Numbered from the stretch's first letter, positions 1-9,510 are shown. The stretch: DNA of 64,000 nt from an uncultured Mycoplasmatota bacterium (GCA_948434005.1 CAOJEH010000004.1:62001-126000), one strand, 5' to 3'. A program made the numbers and translations. Notes: generated by a model from the letters alone, not told the origin.

Positions 1-418
1 AAAAATAACTTAATAATAAAGGAATAACAAATAAGTAAGTTATATTTCCTGCTACCCAAACAACTACTTGAGAAAAAGTAAATATATTCATAGATAAAAT
101 AACTAGTAGTGACAATAAATATATAATTTTTTTATGCTTTGGATTGATTATTTTAATAAATAAAAATATTATACTTGTAATAATAAAAGAATTAACTATA
201 TTCCAAATAATTTTATGGTAAGTTAAAATATTTATTAATATTCTACTTATAAATCTACCTTCCCAAGCAAGATACATTCCAACAGCTTGACCAATAGAAT
301 GTCTTAGTCCTTGTGCTCCCTCAAGATAGTTACCCCAATCATCACCTGAGATAGGACTTAAACATAAAATTATAACAAAAAATATAAATATACTAATATA
401 AAATAATTTTTTCTTCAT
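1..418 (-). CDS. Multi-pass membrane protein, DUF6056-like (3' part outside window)
   Basis: The N-terminal 139 codons of a membrane protein that runs off the left edge. It starts at ATG 418 and reads MKKKLFYISIFIFFV, a first membrane segment, then an extracytoplasmic stretch with SPISGDDWGNY and YLAWEGRF, followed by two or more further hydrophobic segments. The GDDW and W-E-G-R-F motifs after the first helix resemble the DUF6056 family of polytopic proteins, which is often found near polysaccharide genes. The substrate is unknown. It lies downstream of glycosyltransferase and GtrA genes on the same strand, which supports a role in surface glycan assembly. The family call rests on motif memory; that it is a membrane protein is clear. 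Confidence 0.6.
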   Translation of the reverse strand, partial: MKKKLFYISIFIFFVIILCLSPISGDDWGNYLEGAQGLRHSIGQAVGMYLAWEGRFISRILINILTYHKIIWNIVNSFIITSIIFLFIKIINPKHKKIIYLLSLLVILSMNIFTFSQVVVWVAGNITYLFVIPLLLSYF

Positions 419-450
419 ACTATACACCTAATACAATTATAAATTATATA

Positions 451-475
451 TAAAAAAAAGCAAATATAATTTGCT
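451..475 (-). terminator. Rho-independent terminator after the 474-1238 gene
   Basis: On the minus strand AGCAAAT, a three-base loop and ATTTGCT form a hairpin followed by eight T. The stem overlaps the stop codon of the gene ending at 474, separating it from the membrane-protein gene at 418. Confidence 0.75.
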
Positions 476-1238
476 ATTTTACAAGTTCAATACTTTTAAA
501 AATATAATTATTATTTTCACTATCATAATTATATGTATATTTATAATTATTTACTTTTTCATAGTCAACTGTAATATCAAATGTATTCCCATCTATACCC
601 TGAATAACAGAATTATCATCATTAACGTTATATATCTTTCTACTAACTTGATCAAAATTAGCAACTGCTACATATATAAATATATTCTTATCAGTTTTTT
701 CAGCTTTAACTATATGTCTAATTGTTTTAAATTGACTACAAGTAGGATTACATGGTGAATCTGATTGTTCTCTATATACTTGATTAGCTGTATCATAAAA
801 TATGCTAGGGCATATATCCGTCATACTAGAATCATTTATTTGTACAGTTGTACCAAATAGAGTCTCTATAGCTTTTTGGAATTCTTCCTGACTAAATGTA
901 ATATTACTATCTATTTTTTTACCATAGGCTTCTTTTGCAACTAAAGCATTTCTATAGCTATCACTCATATCATCAACAGTAAGGCGAGCTTTCTTATATA
1001 AACCAGCTTCTATACCACAGCCTTTATCATAATCTATTCTAGAAATTAATTCATTAACTAAAGTACCTTTTGTATTTAATGAGACAACATTACTATTCTG
1101 ATTATCGTCTCCTTTATTTATATAAACAGTTAAATAGTAATAAGATAATCCTGCGCCAATTAATAAAAAAGCAACACAAAGTAAAAATACAATGAAACCA
1201 CTATTTTTTTTCTTTTCTCTTATCTCAACCTCTTCCAT
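474..1238 (-). CDS. Single-pass extracytoplasmic protein of unknown function
   Basis: A 254-residue protein that I do not recognise. An acidic/basic N-terminus (MEEVEIREKKKNSG) is followed by one membrane helix at about residues 14-36, then an extracytoplasmic domain of about 215 residues with four or more Cys (GCGIEAG, DICPS, PCNPTCSQF). The paired Cys suggest disulfides outside the cell. An upstream in-frame GTG at 1247 lies inside the SD (AGAGGTGGAG), so ATG 1238 is the likelier start. It sits between a putative surface-polysaccharide membrane gene and gtrA on the same strand. A cell-surface accessory role is inference. Confidence 0.7.
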   Translation of the reverse strand: MEEVEIREKKKNSGFIVFLLCVAFLLIGAGLSYYYLTVYINKGDDNQNSNVVSLNTKGTLVNELISRIDYDKGCGIEAGLYKKARLTVDDMSDSYRNALVAKEAYGKKIDSNITFSQEEFQKAIETLFGTTVQINDSSMTDICPSIFYDTANQVYREQSDSPCNPTCSQFKTIRHIVKAEKTDKNIFIYVAVANFDQVSRKIYNVNDDNSVIQGIDGNTFDITVDYEKVNNYKYTYNYDSENNNYIFKSIELVK

Positions 1239-1330
1239 ATTCTCCACCTCTATTATAATATACTATACATTTTTCTTATTTTCAATTCATAATTACAAAA
1301 CATATTAAAAAAAAGTATAATCTACTTTTT

Positions 1331-1804
1331 CTAATTCTTTTCTTCTAAAAACAATTTTCTTGTTATAAAATTGAATACCATTACAAAACAGGTTGCTACT
1401 ATTTTAGCTAATATATAATACATATTAAATAATTCCATTGTTAACCACATAATTAAGTCATTTAAAACAAGACCTATAGCACTAAACACTACAAATGTAA
1501 CAAATGTTTTTTTCTTATTTTTGCTCTCATCAACAGTAAACACCCAACGTATACTCGCAATGTAATTATATACTGTAGCAATACAAAAAGCTAAAGTATT
1601 AGCTATCAAAACAGGTATATGTAAATACTCTTTAAATACAAAAATACTAGCAAAATCAATTATAGTAGCAACTCCACCTACTATTATAAACTTAAAAATT
1701 TGAACAAATAACTTCTCTGTTTGTTTTTTTAACTTGATATGAAATAGTTTGAAAAATTTTAAAACAAATAATTCTGCTATATCTTTTTCTTTTTTATTTT
1801 TCAT
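1331..1804 (-). CDS. GtrA family membrane protein
   Basis: A 157-residue protein with four hydrophobic helices. The pattern FKFIIVGGVATIIDF, then YNYIASIRWVF and a C-terminal FNFITRKLF, is typical of the GtrA/DPMS-associated family, small proteins thought to help translocate undecaprenyl-linked sugars during glycan modification. ATG 1804 has an AGGTG at the right distance; the GTG at 1813 lies inside that SD. It lies 9 bases downstream of a GT2 glycosyltransferase, the usual GtrB-like partner, so the two probably act as one module. Confidence 0.88.
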   Translation of the reverse strand: MKNKKEKDIAELFVLKFFKLFHIKLKKQTEKLFVQIFKFIIVGGVATIIDFASIFVFKEYLHIPVLIANTLAFCIATVYNYIASIRWVFTVDESKNKKKTFVTFVVFSAIGLVLNDLIMWLTMELFNMYYILAKIVATCFVMVFNFITRKLFLEEKN

Positions 1805-1813
1805 AATATGCAC

Positions 1814-2737
1814 CTACTTCTTCGTATTTATTAAAATTAATTCGAATAATTGCCTATGTTTTCTAACTACCACTTCTAAAATTATACCACAAATAAATAA
1901 TAATATAGAAATAATTAGCATAAAACCAGAAAATATTAAAGTTAGAAATCTAGGAACTAAACCCGTTTTGAAATACTCTATAAATACTGGAGTACCAAAA
2001 GATATAGATATAATTAAAAATATTAGACTAATTAATCCAAAAAATGCTGCAGGTTTATAATCCCTAAATAATTTATAAATCATAGATAATACTTTAAAAC
2101 CATCCGAGTATGTATTTAATTTAGATTGACTTCCTGTAACTCTATCCTTATAATTAATTGGAATATCACTAATTAAAAAGTTTTTATCTAAAGCATGTAT
2201 AGTCATTTCTGTTTCTACTTCAAACCTTCTTGATATACAAGGAAAAGTTTTAACAAAATTATAACTAAGTGCACGATAGCCAGACATTACATCTTTAACA
2301 TTACTTTTAAAAATAATATTAATTAGTTTTTTAACTAATTTATTACCAAAGCCATGAAAACGGCGTTTATTTTCCTTAAAATATGTAGATGATAGTCTAT
2401 CTCCTATAACCATATCAAATTTCTTTTTTAATATGTAATTACACATTTTTTTAGCATCCTTACTAGGATATGTATCATCACCATCAACAAGTAAATAACA
2501 ATCAGCATCTATTTCCCTAAACATACGTCTAATAACATTACCCTTACCTTGTATATACTCATATCTAACAATAGCACCTGCAGCTTTAGCAATCTTATCA
2601 GTACCATCCGTAGAATTATTATCATAAACATAAATTAGAGCTCCTGGAAGAGCCCTCTTATAATCTTTAACTACTTTAGAAATAGTACCGGCCTCATTAT
2701 AACATGGTATTAATACTGCTACTTGATCTTTTTTCAT
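1814..2737 (-). CDS. GT2 glycosyltransferase, polyprenyl-phosphate type, two C-terminal helices
   Basis: A 308-residue family 2 glycosyltransferase. The N-terminal GT-A fold carries VLIPCYNEAGTI, the nucleotide-binding VYDNNSTDGTD and the metal-binding DGDDTYP near residue 95, resembling dolichyl/undecaprenyl-phosphate sugar transferases. Two membrane helices lie in the last 80 residues. It probably transfers a sugar from a nucleotide donor to undecaprenyl phosphate for the GtrA protein encoded just downstream. ATG 2737 follows AGGTGG at a good distance; the GTG at 2746 lies within the SD. Confidence 0.85.
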   Translation of the reverse strand: MKKDQVAVLIPCYNEAGTISKVVKDYKRALPGALIYVYDNNSTDGTDKIAKAAGAIVRYEYIQGKGNVIRRMFREIDADCYLLVDGDDTYPSKDAKKMCNYILKKKFDMVIGDRLSSTYFKENKRRFHGFGNKLVKKLINIIFKSNVKDVMSGYRALSYNFVKTFPCISRRFEVETEMTIHALDKNFLISDIPINYKDRVTGSQSKLNTYSDGFKVLSMIYKLFRDYKPAAFFGLISLIFLIISISFGTPVFIEYFKTGLVPRFLTLIFSGFMLIISILLFICGIILEVVVRKHRQLFELILINTKK

Positions 2738-2783
2738 TATAACCACCTACATTTATAAATACCCCATTACTATTTAATCTTTA

Positions 2784-3983
2784 TTATAATACATATCTTT
2801 TTAATTTCTTAGATATAACTTCATAAGCCTCATCCGACATATGCAAACCTTCTATAGTATATTCTAATTTTAAATTTCCTTCTTTATCTGATAACTCCTT
2901 ATACATATCAATATATGTTATATCATTTTCATCACAATATGATTTTATTCCCTTATTAATCTCGATAATATCTTCATTATTTCTATTTTTAACCATTTTA
3001 TGACTTATTTTTTCATTATCAGTATTATTAACAGGATATATAGACTGAATATACATTTTAGTATTAGGTTTCTTTTCTTTTATTTTTTCAACTATTGTTT
3101 TTATATTATCAATAATATAACTTGGATCTTTTTTTACAAGATCATTAGTACCTATTAATAAAAATATTTTCTTTGGCTCATATTTAAAAACCATAGAATC
3201 CAAATTATTTAATATATCATCTGTTTTATATCCAGAAATACCACTTTTAACTATAGGATAATTATAATATCTATTAAAATTATAATACTCTGTTATAGAG
3301 TCCCCTAAATAGATTATATCACCGTACTTGATATTCAATATTTGCTGCTTTTTTTGTAGTTTTACTACTTGTTTCTTTAACTGTTTTTCAGTAGCTTTAC
3401 TATGATTATAAGTACTAAAATGATATATATCAAATAATAAAATCAATAATAGTAATCCTATTAAAGATGATACTAATAATACAAAGTTAACTTTCTTCAT
3501 AACTACTTTTTTATGTTTTAATTTAATACTTTTAGAATTTGTTTTTTTACTAGATTCTTCTTTAATTTTATTTTTATCTATTTTTTTATCTTCTTTAGCA
3601 TCTTCTAATATATTTGAATCAAAGTTAAATTTTTGTTGTCTTGTTAAAGATAAATCTTCATCATCATAAAATGCTTTATTTTTATTAACTCTACTATTAG
3701 TAGTTCCACTTCTTTTTGTAACTGTTTTACTAGTAGACGTTGTAGTTCTTGTAAAGTTATCTTTTTTAACTTCGTCTTTCGGAGTAGTTCTTTTATTTAC
3801 TGGAGCACGTCTTGCTTTTTCTAAGACCTCATCAATAGATGTTTTAGAAATAGTTGACTCTTTATCATTAACCTTCCGAGTAGTAGTACTACTATTACGC
3901 TTAGGAACTACATCTTTAGAAGAGTTACCTGATCTAGTTGTACGACTAGTATTTTTTTTAATATTTGATGTATTATTAGCCAT
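2784..3983 (-). CDS. Membrane-anchored SGNH/GDSL hydrolase with disordered cytoplasmic N-terminus
   Basis: A 399-residue protein. The first 160 residues are low-complexity, rich in Lys, Thr, Ser and Asn and probably cytoplasmic. One membrane helix follows at about 163-185, then an extracytoplasmic SGNH hydrolase. Block I is YLGDSITEYY with the nucleophile Ser; LIGTNDL supplies the Asn block; the C-terminal EGLHMSDEAY supplies Asp/Gly and His of the DxxH type. Such enzymes deacetylate or acetylate-edit cell-wall sugars and glycans. Placement at the end of a polysaccharide block supports that. The exact ester substrate is unknown. Confidence 0.85.
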   Translation of the reverse strand: MANNTSNIKKNTSRTTRSGNSSKDVVPKRNSSTTTRKVNDKESTISKTSIDEVLEKARRAPVNKRTTPKDEVKKDNFTRTTTSTSKTVTKRSGTTNSRVNKNKAFYDDEDLSLTRQQKFNFDSNILEDAKEDKKIDKNKIKEESSKKTNSKSIKLKHKKVVMKKVNFVLLVSSLIGLLLLILLFDIYHFSTYNHSKATEKQLKKQVVKLQKKQQILNIKYGDIIYLGDSITEYYNFNRYYNYPIVKSGISGYKTDDILNNLDSMVFKYEPKKIFLLIGTNDLVKKDPSYIIDNIKTIVEKIKEKKPNTKMYIQSIYPVNNTDNEKISHKMVKNRNNEDIIEINKGIKSYCDENDITYIDMYKELSDKEGNLKLEYTIEGLHMSDEAYEVISKKLKRYVL

Positions 3984-4019
3984 ATAATCATCCCTTGTAT
4001 TAACATATCATTTATTGTA

Positions 4020-4048
4020 ATTATATCATTCAAAGTGTAAAATTCAAA
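4020..4048 (-). promoter_or_regulatory. Sigma-A type promoter for the SGNH hydrolase gene
   Basis: On the minus strand, -35 TTTGAA (4043-4048) and -10 TATAAT (4020-4025) are separated by exactly 17 bases, about 37 bases upstream of the ATG at 3983. Confidence 0.6.
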
Positions 4049-4093
4049 GTAAATACTTGTCTATTTACATTGAGTATACATTGTACACTATTT

Positions 4094-5101
4094 TTATTTT
4101 TCTGAATAAGCCTTTTTGTATTCTCCTGATAAAATGTTATCAATCCACTCAGTATTATTCAAATACCAATCTACTGTTTCTGAAATACCTTTTTCAAATG
4201 TATAAGTTCTATCCCAACCAAGCTCTTTTTCTGCTTTAGTGGAATCTATTGCATATCTTAAATCATGACCTTTTCTATCTTCAACAAAACTAATTAAATC
4301 TTCACTTTTACCCATTTGTTTAAGTATAGTTTTAACTACATCTAAATTATTCCTTTCAGAATGTCCACCTAAATTATAGACCTCTCCTACTTTTCCATTT
4401 CTAACAATTAAATCTACGCCTACATTATGATCTATTACATGAATCCAATCTCTTACATTAGTTCCTGTTCCATAAACTGGAATACTCTCATTCTTTAAAG
4501 CCTTAGAGATAACTACAGGTATAAGCTTTTCAGGAAATTGATAAGGTCCATAATTGTTAGAGCATCTACTAATTGTAGTTGGAAGACCAAATGTTCTATG
4601 GTATGCTCCAACTAGTAAGTCAGCTCCTGCTTTAGAAGATGAATATGGGCTTGAAGTATGTATTGGTGTATCCTCTGTAAAAAGTAAATCAGGCCTATCT
4701 AGTGGTAAGTCCCCATATACTTCATCAGTAGATACTTGATGATATCTTTTAATATTATATTTTAAAGATGCATCCATTAAAACTTGTGTTCCTAATATAT
4801 TTGTTGTTAAAAATATAGCTGGGTTCTTAATTGAGTTATCCACATGAGATTCTGCCGCAAAGTTTATTACAACATCAAACTTTTCAGTATCAAACAATTT
4901 ATCAATAAATTCCCTATCTGTTATATCACCTTTAACAAATTTATAGTTTTCCTTTCCTTCTAAATCTTTTATATTATTATAATTACCTGCATATGTTAAT
5001 GCATCTAGACATACAAAATAATCATTTGGATACTTATTAACTACATAATGCATATAATTGCTTCCAATAAATCCTGCTCCTCCAGTAACTAAAAATTTCA
5101 T
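4094..5101 (-). CDS. rmlB: dTDP-glucose 4,6-dehydratase
   Basis: A 335-residue short-chain dehydrogenase/reductase. It converts dTDP-glucose to dTDP-4-keto-6-deoxyglucose, the second step of dTDP-L-rhamnose synthesis. The Rossmann motif GGAGFIGSNY is at residues 7-16, followed by NFAAESHVDNS, STDEVYGDL (Thr and the catalytic Asp-Glu pair) and the active-site YSSSKAGAD tyrosine and lysine. The length is normal. ATG 5101 follows AGGAGTGATAGA. The other dTDP-rhamnose genes lie separately at 13.1-15.5 kb on the same strand, so the pathway is split by about 8 kb of other genes. Confidence 0.96.
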   Translation of the reverse strand: MKFLVTGGAGFIGSNYMHYVVNKYPNDYFVCLDALTYAGNYNNIKDLEGKENYKFVKGDITDREFIDKLFDTEKFDVVINFAAESHVDNSIKNPAIFLTTNILGTQVLMDASLKYNIKRYHQVSTDEVYGDLPLDRPDLLFTEDTPIHTSSPYSSSKAGADLLVGAYHRTFGLPTTISRCSNNYGPYQFPEKLIPVVISKALKNESIPVYGTGTNVRDWIHVIDHNVGVDLIVRNGKVGEVYNLGGHSERNNLDVVKTILKQMGKSEDLISFVEDRKGHDLRYAIDSTKAEKELGWDRTYTFEKGISETVDWYLNNTEWIDNILSGEYKKAYSEK

Positions 5102-5141
5102 TCTATCACTCCTCTATAATTAATATTATATCAAAATATAA

Positions 5142-5168
5142 AAATAAAACAACTTATATTAAGTTGTT
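5142..5168 (-). terminator. Terminator after the HD-domain gene
   Basis: Minus-strand stem AACAACTTA / TAAGTTGTT with a three-base loop, followed by TTATTTTTAT. It lies between the stop at 5179 and the start of rmlB. Confidence 0.7.
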
Positions 5169-5178
5169 TAATAGTAAT

Positions 5179-6063
5179 TTACTTCATCATACTACTAGTT
5201 ATATAGTGTCTTGTTGACTCAATTATTTTAGCTTTTCTTTTTTGATCTATTTCTGCTTTTGGTTTATACATATCCATATATTTATCTACCCATTTATCAT
5301 CTAATAAACTATAATCATCCATATCATAAATAAATCCAACATGAGAAAGAAAATGCCTAATTGGAGTATGTGGTTCTCCTTTTTTCTTTCTATCAATTGT
5401 ACCAATTGTCATAAGTTCACAGTAAGTTCCATCTGAAATATGAAGATCAGAAAGTTCATCTAAAGAAATACCAATAACAGTACTCATATCCTCTGCTAAG
5501 AAAGAATTCATAATAGAACTTTTATCTATTAAACGAATATCTTTAATTAAGCCTTTTCCTAACCTACTTTTGAAATACTCCATTGGTACTTTATAAGCGC
5601 CGTGATATCTAATACAATCTCTAATCAAATTACCATAGTCGTTAACTAAGTCTTCACTTACAAAATCATATATTTTATCAGAATTTGTAATAGTATCTCC
5701 ACCAAATAGATAATTAGCTCCAATTTCAGCATGATCTACTTTAAGTTTAAATACCGAATCCTTATTTTGACTCATAATCTCATCTATTCTGCCTATATCA
5801 TGTAAAATCCCTACTGTAGTTAATATCTTTTCTCTTTTATTAGAGTAATTATTATTAATAGATCTTTGTATACAAAGTCTTGGAACATCAATCATATGTC
5901 TGAATTTTCTTTCTGCTGTAGCTATTTTTCTTTCGTAATCTTTTATATCTTCAGCAGTTAAATCTGGATTAGTTAAACCTTCACTTAGTGAACCATACTT
6001 CATATTAGCGTAATTAACTAAAGAATCTAACGTATAAATACATTCTTCTAAGCCTCTTTCCAA
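5179..6063 (-). CDS. HD-domain phosphohydrolase; 5' end interrupted by an in-frame stop
   Basis: An HD-superfamily protein with ILHDIGRIDE (the His-Asp pair) near residue 88, DHAEIGANYLF and RYHGAYKVP, the usual order of metal-binding His residues. The substrate is not evident; HD enzymes hydrolyse phosphate esters including nucleotides. The open frame begins at TTG 6063 without a convincing SD. Upstream in the same frame, AAGGAGG with an 8-base spacer precedes GTG 6130-6132, giving 13 sensible residues (TNKNVRKFTIDQ after the start), then TAA at 6091-6093, then SISRLEEKF leading into this frame. The natural gene was therefore probably about 318 codons, with a nonsense change near codon 14. 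It may be a pseudogene, or may restart at TTG 6063. Confidence 0.75.
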   Translation of the reverse strand: MERGLEECIYTLDSLVNYANMKYGSLSEGLTNPDLTAEDIKDYERKIATAERKFRHMIDVPRLCIQRSINNNYSNKREKILTTVGILHDIGRIDEIMSQNKDSVFKLKVDHAEIGANYLFGGDTITNSDKIYDFVSEDLVNDYGNLIRDCIRYHGAYKVPMEYFKSRLGKGLIKDIRLIDKSSIMNSFLAEDMSTVIGISLDELSDLHISDGTYCELMTIGTIDRKKKGEPHTPIRHFLSHVGFIYDMDDYSLLDDKWVDKYMDMYKPKAEIDQKRKAKIIESTRHYITSSMMK

Positions 6064-6090
6064 AAATTTTTCTTCTAGTCTACTAATACT

Positions 6091-6093
6091 TTA
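6091..6093 (-). other. In-frame TAA between the SD-supported start and the body of the HD gene
   Basis: Codon 14 counted from GTG 6132. The flanking codons on both sides read in one frame, and the start upstream has the best SD of the locus. A CAA-to-TAA change would explain it. Confidence 0.75.
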
Positions 6094-6165
6094 TTGATCA
6101 ATTGTAAATTTTCTAACATTTTTATTTGTCACTTTATAAACCTCCTTATACTACATAAATTTATA

Positions 6166-7485
6166 TTAAACTTTATCTTTTCCTATTTTTCTTCTTCCAA
6201 TTGAATAATATACTATTTTAGCTTTTTTAACATCTTCCAAATCATAACAATTTCTACCATCATATATAATTGGCTTTTTCATATATTTTCTATATTTATT
6301 CAAATCATATGAAACTATTTCATCCCATTCTGTCATAATCATAGCAAAATCACATTTTTTAATAGCTTCATCGATAGTGTCATAATAGGAAACTCTATCT
6401 CCATATAATTTTTTAAATCCATCTAATACCAATGGATCATAAACATTAACTTCTGCTCCATATTCAAGAAGTACATCTACATTTGCTATTGAAACTGAAT
6501 CTCTTAAATCATCTGTTTTCGGTTTAAATGAAAGTCCTAAAACAGCAACTTTTTTTCCATTTAAATTATCAACAGTACTTAAAACCTTATCTAGTAGTAT
6601 TAAGTTTTGTTTTTGATTTGCATCTATAGTAGCTTTCACTGTCTTCATCTCACACCCATTAGTTTTGCCTAGATAATCAAATGCTTTAGTATCCTTTTTG
6701 AAACAACTTCCTCCAAAACCTATACCAGTCTTTAAAAAAGAATCACCAATACGTTTATCATAACTCATAGTTTTTGTTACTGCTTTAATATCAGCACCTG
6801 TTTTTTCACATAAATTAGCTACTTCATTAATATATGCTATTTTCAACGCTAAAAAATTATTAGCTGCATACTTTGCCATTTCTGCACTTTCCCTATCTAC
6901 TAGTAAATAAGGTGCACAATATGGAATTTTAGTTAATGGCTCATACAACTTTTTCATTATCTCTGTACTATATAAATCATCCGTACCTACTATTATTCTA
7001 GAAGGTAGTAACATATCCTTTACTGCGCTTCCTTGAGATAAAAACTCTGGATTACTAACTACATAGAATTTATGTTTACTATTATCATTTAACTTTTTTT
7101 CTACTTTATCACATGTACCAACAGGAACTGTTGATTTAATTACAACAACCTTATCTTTATTAGAAGATTTCTTTATACTATTAATAACATTAAAAACATA
7201 ATCTAAGTTAGCAGATCCATTACTTCTTGATGGGGTTCCAGTACATACAAAGATAACATCTGCTTTTTGATATGCTAACTTTTCTTCAGTAGTATAAGAT
7301 AGTCTATCTTTATTTTTATTTAATAATTCACCTAAACCATCTTCATATATTGGACTATTTCCGTCTTTTAATGAATTTATTTTCTTTTTATCAATGTCAA
7401 CACAAATAACAGTATGCCCAATATCTGCCAAACATACTGCTGTTGTTAAACCAACATAGCCAACTCCTGCAACTGCTATTTCCAT
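6166..7485 (-). CDS. ugd: UDP-glucose 6-dehydrogenase
   Basis: A 439-residue member of the UDP-glucose/GDP-mannose dehydrogenase family. It oxidises UDP-glucose twice with NAD+ to UDP-glucuronate, a precursor of acidic surface glycans. The N-terminal NAD motif is AVAGVGYVGL, with an acidic VDID at the end of the second strand. STVPVGT is present, and the catalytic Cys lies in GFGGSCFKKD near residue 260. The C-terminal UDP-binding domain contains LGLSFKPKTDDLRDS. ATG 7485 follows GGGGAGG. A related nucleotide-sugar substrate cannot be excluded, but the motifs fit Ugd best. Confidence 0.92.
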   Translation of the reverse strand: MEIAVAGVGYVGLTTAVCLADIGHTVICVDIDKKKINSLKDGNSPIYEDGLGELLNKNKDRLSYTTEEKLAYQKADVIFVCTGTPSRSNGSANLDYVFNVINSIKKSSNKDKVVVIKSTVPVGTCDKVEKKLNDNSKHKFYVVSNPEFLSQGSAVKDMLLPSRIIVGTDDLYSTEIMKKLYEPLTKIPYCAPYLLVDRESAEMAKYAANNFLALKIAYINEVANLCEKTGADIKAVTKTMSYDKRIGDSFLKTGIGFGGSCFKKDTKAFDYLGKTNGCEMKTVKATIDANQKQNLILLDKVLSTVDNLNGKKVAVLGLSFKPKTDDLRDSVSIANVDVLLEYGAEVNVYDPLVLDGFKKLYGDRVSYYDTIDEAIKKCDFAMIMTEWDEIVSYDLNKYRKYMKKPIIYDGRNCYDLEDVKKAKIVYYSIGRRKIGKDKV

Positions 7486-7512
7486 ACGAACCTCCCCAAC
7501 ATATGTTACTAA

Positions 7513-8391
7513 CTATTTTTTTACTGAATTTATATCTAAATTAAACTTTTTATATTTACATATATTATATATGAAGAATACATATATAGCAATAAGAAAT
7601 GTACATACTATAAAAAATAGATTTTTACTAATAAATAGAGCCAAAACTAAAATAATTCCATTTATTATAATATCCTTAATATATGAATACCAATTTTTAT
7701 GAGAAAGAATAAATTTTATTCTAAGCGCATCTTTTAGACCAATAAAGTACCTTGCAAGACCATATTTCGACTTTCCAAACATTCTTTTATGATGTTCTAC
7801 ATCTATTTCTCCAACTTTATATCCCATATCATTTACAAGAACTGTAATAAATCTATGTAAATTATCATATATTTTTAATCTATCTACTACTTCTTTTTTA
7901 AAACATTTAAAACCACAGTTATGATCATGTAAGTTCATACCAAATATTATATTTAATGATTTATTATAAACTTTTGAAGCTGTTCTTTTTTCTAAATTAT
8001 CTAGTCTTATTTTTTTGTATCCAGATACTAAATCATAACCTGACTCTATTTTTTCTATAAATCTACCGATTTCTTTTGGATCATCTTGTAAATCTCCATC
8101 CATCATAAAAACTAAATCAACATCATCTTTAATCATAGAAAAACCAACTTGTAAGGCTATAGATTTACCAGACTTTTTTAAATCAAGTAATTCTACATTA
8201 CTGTCTTTTTTTATAACTTTTTTAACTTCACTAACAGTATTATCTGTAGAACCATCACTAATAAAATAAATAGAATAACTACTAATCTTTTTCTTAAATT
8301 TACTAAAAGCATCCTTTAAGCGCTTATATAACTCTGCTATACTTTCTTCTTCATTATAACAAGGTACTAAAACCGCAATCTTATACTTCAT
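7513..8391 (-). CDS. GT2 bactoprenol-type glycosyltransferase
   Basis: A 292-residue glycosyltransferase with VLVPCYNEEESI, ISDGSTDNT, MMDGDLQDDP (metal-binding Asp residues) and NCGFKCFKKEVV, matching the GtrB/ArnC/dolichyl-phosphate-mannose synthase subgroup. Two membrane helices follow at about 235-280. The probable reaction is transfer of a hexose from UDP-sugar to undecaprenyl phosphate. It sits between ugd and galE, which supply UDP-glucuronate and UDP-galactose. It is distinct from the GT2 at 1814-2737, which is paired with gtrA. Confidence 0.87.
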   Translation of the reverse strand: MKYKIAVLVPCYNEEESIAELYKRLKDAFSKFKKKISSYSIYFISDGSTDNTVSEVKKVIKKDSNVELLDLKKSGKSIALQVGFSMIKDDVDLVFMMDGDLQDDPKEIGRFIEKIESGYDLVSGYKKIRLDNLEKRTASKVYNKSLNIIFGMNLHDHNCGFKCFKKEVVDRLKIYDNLHRFITVLVNDMGYKVGEIDVEHHKRMFGKSKYGLARYFIGLKDALRIKFILSHKNWYSYIKDIIINGIILVLALFISKNLFFIVCTFLIAIYVFFIYNICKYKKFNLDINSVKK

Positions 8392-8406
8392 AAAACATAC
8401 TCCTAA

Positions 8407-9408
8407 CTAATTATGATTCTCATAATTCCAAGCATCACGAACCATATCTTCTAATGTCTTTTCTGCAATAAATCCTAACTCTTCTTTAGCTTTATTAGGA
8501 TCTGAATAACATACAGCAATATCGCCTTCTCTTCTTCCAACTATTTTATAATTTATTTTTATTCCATTAGCTTTTTCAAAGGCATTAACCATATCTAGGA
8601 CACTATAACCCTTACCTGTTCCTAGATTATATATATATAAACCATTTTTTTCCCTATCTAACTTTTCTACTGCTTTAATATGACCTTTTGCTAAATCTAC
8701 TACATGAATATAATCCCTAACTCCTGTACCATCTGGAGTATCATAATCATTTCCAAAAATAGATAAACACTCTAATTTACCACAAGCAACTTTTGATATA
8801 TATGGCATTAAATTAGCAGGTATACCATTAGGTTCTTCTCCAATAAGACCAGAAGAATGGGCACCTATTGGATTAAAATACCTTAAAATGCATATATCCC
8901 AAGTATTATCAGATTTATATAAATCTTTTAGAATTTCTTCAACAAATAATTTACTAGTACCATACGGATTAGTAGTACCTCCAGTTTTACTATCCTCAGT
9001 TATAGGAATTGTATCAGGATCACCATATACCGTTGCGCTACTACTAAATACTAATCTTTTACAATTATTTTTCTTCATAGCAGTTAATAAAGTTAAAACA
9101 CTACTAACATTATTAGTATAATACTCAATTGGTTTTGATACAGATTCTCCTACTGCTTTATATGCTGCAAAATCTATTACACAATCTATTTCATTTTCAG
9201 AAAAAATTTTATAAAGTATACTACTATCTAGCATATCACCTTCATAAAACTTAATACTTTTTCCAGATATTTCTCTTATCTTATCTAATACTTCTTTTTT
9301 ACTATTACTAAAATTATCAAGTCCTACTACATTATATCCATTAGTTAAAAGTTCAACACATGTATGTGAACCTATATATCCACAACATCCTGTTACAAAT
9401 ATTTTCAC
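8407..9408 (-). CDS. galE: UDP-glucose 4-epimerase
   Basis: A 333-residue epimerase interconverting UDP-glucose and UDP-galactose using tightly bound NAD+. It shows [15 protein letters not shown] at the N-terminus, [18 protein letters not shown] and the catalytic NPYGTSK tyrosine/lysine, then RYFNPIGAH and [10 protein letters not shown]. The start is taken as GTG 9408, 6 bases after AGGTG. An in-frame GTG at 9417 lies inside that SD and would add three residues that the family lacks. It provides UDP-galactose for the adjacent glycosyltransferases. Confidence 0.95.
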   Translation of the reverse strand: MKIFVTGCCGYIGSHTCVELLTNGYNVVGLDNFSNSKKEVLDKIREISGKSIKFYEGDMLDSSILYKIFSENEIDCVIDFAAYKAVGESVSKPIEYYTNNVSSVLTLLTAMKKNNCKRLVFSSSATVYGDPDTIPITEDSKTGGTTNPYGTSKLFVEEILKDLYKSDNTWDICILRYFNPIGAHSSGLIGEEPNGIPANLMPYISKVACGKLECLSIFGNDYDTPDGTGVRDYIHVVDLAKGHIKAVEKLDREKNGLYIYNLGTGKGYSVLDMVNAFEKANGIKINYKIVGRREGDIAVCYSDPNKAKEELGFIAEKTLEDMVRDAWNYENHN

Positions 9409-9510
9409 AAAAATCACCTAGTACCAGTATACCATAAAAATAACTTTTTTTATAAGAAAAATAAGAATACTTTATTAGTAGCACTCCCATTTATTTTAAT
9501 GCATTAATTA

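Noticed and set aside
1749-2060. Plus-strand frame opposite the GT2 and gtrA genes
   Set aside because: It lies opposite strongly supported genes, lacks an SD and has low-complexity, AT-driven composition.
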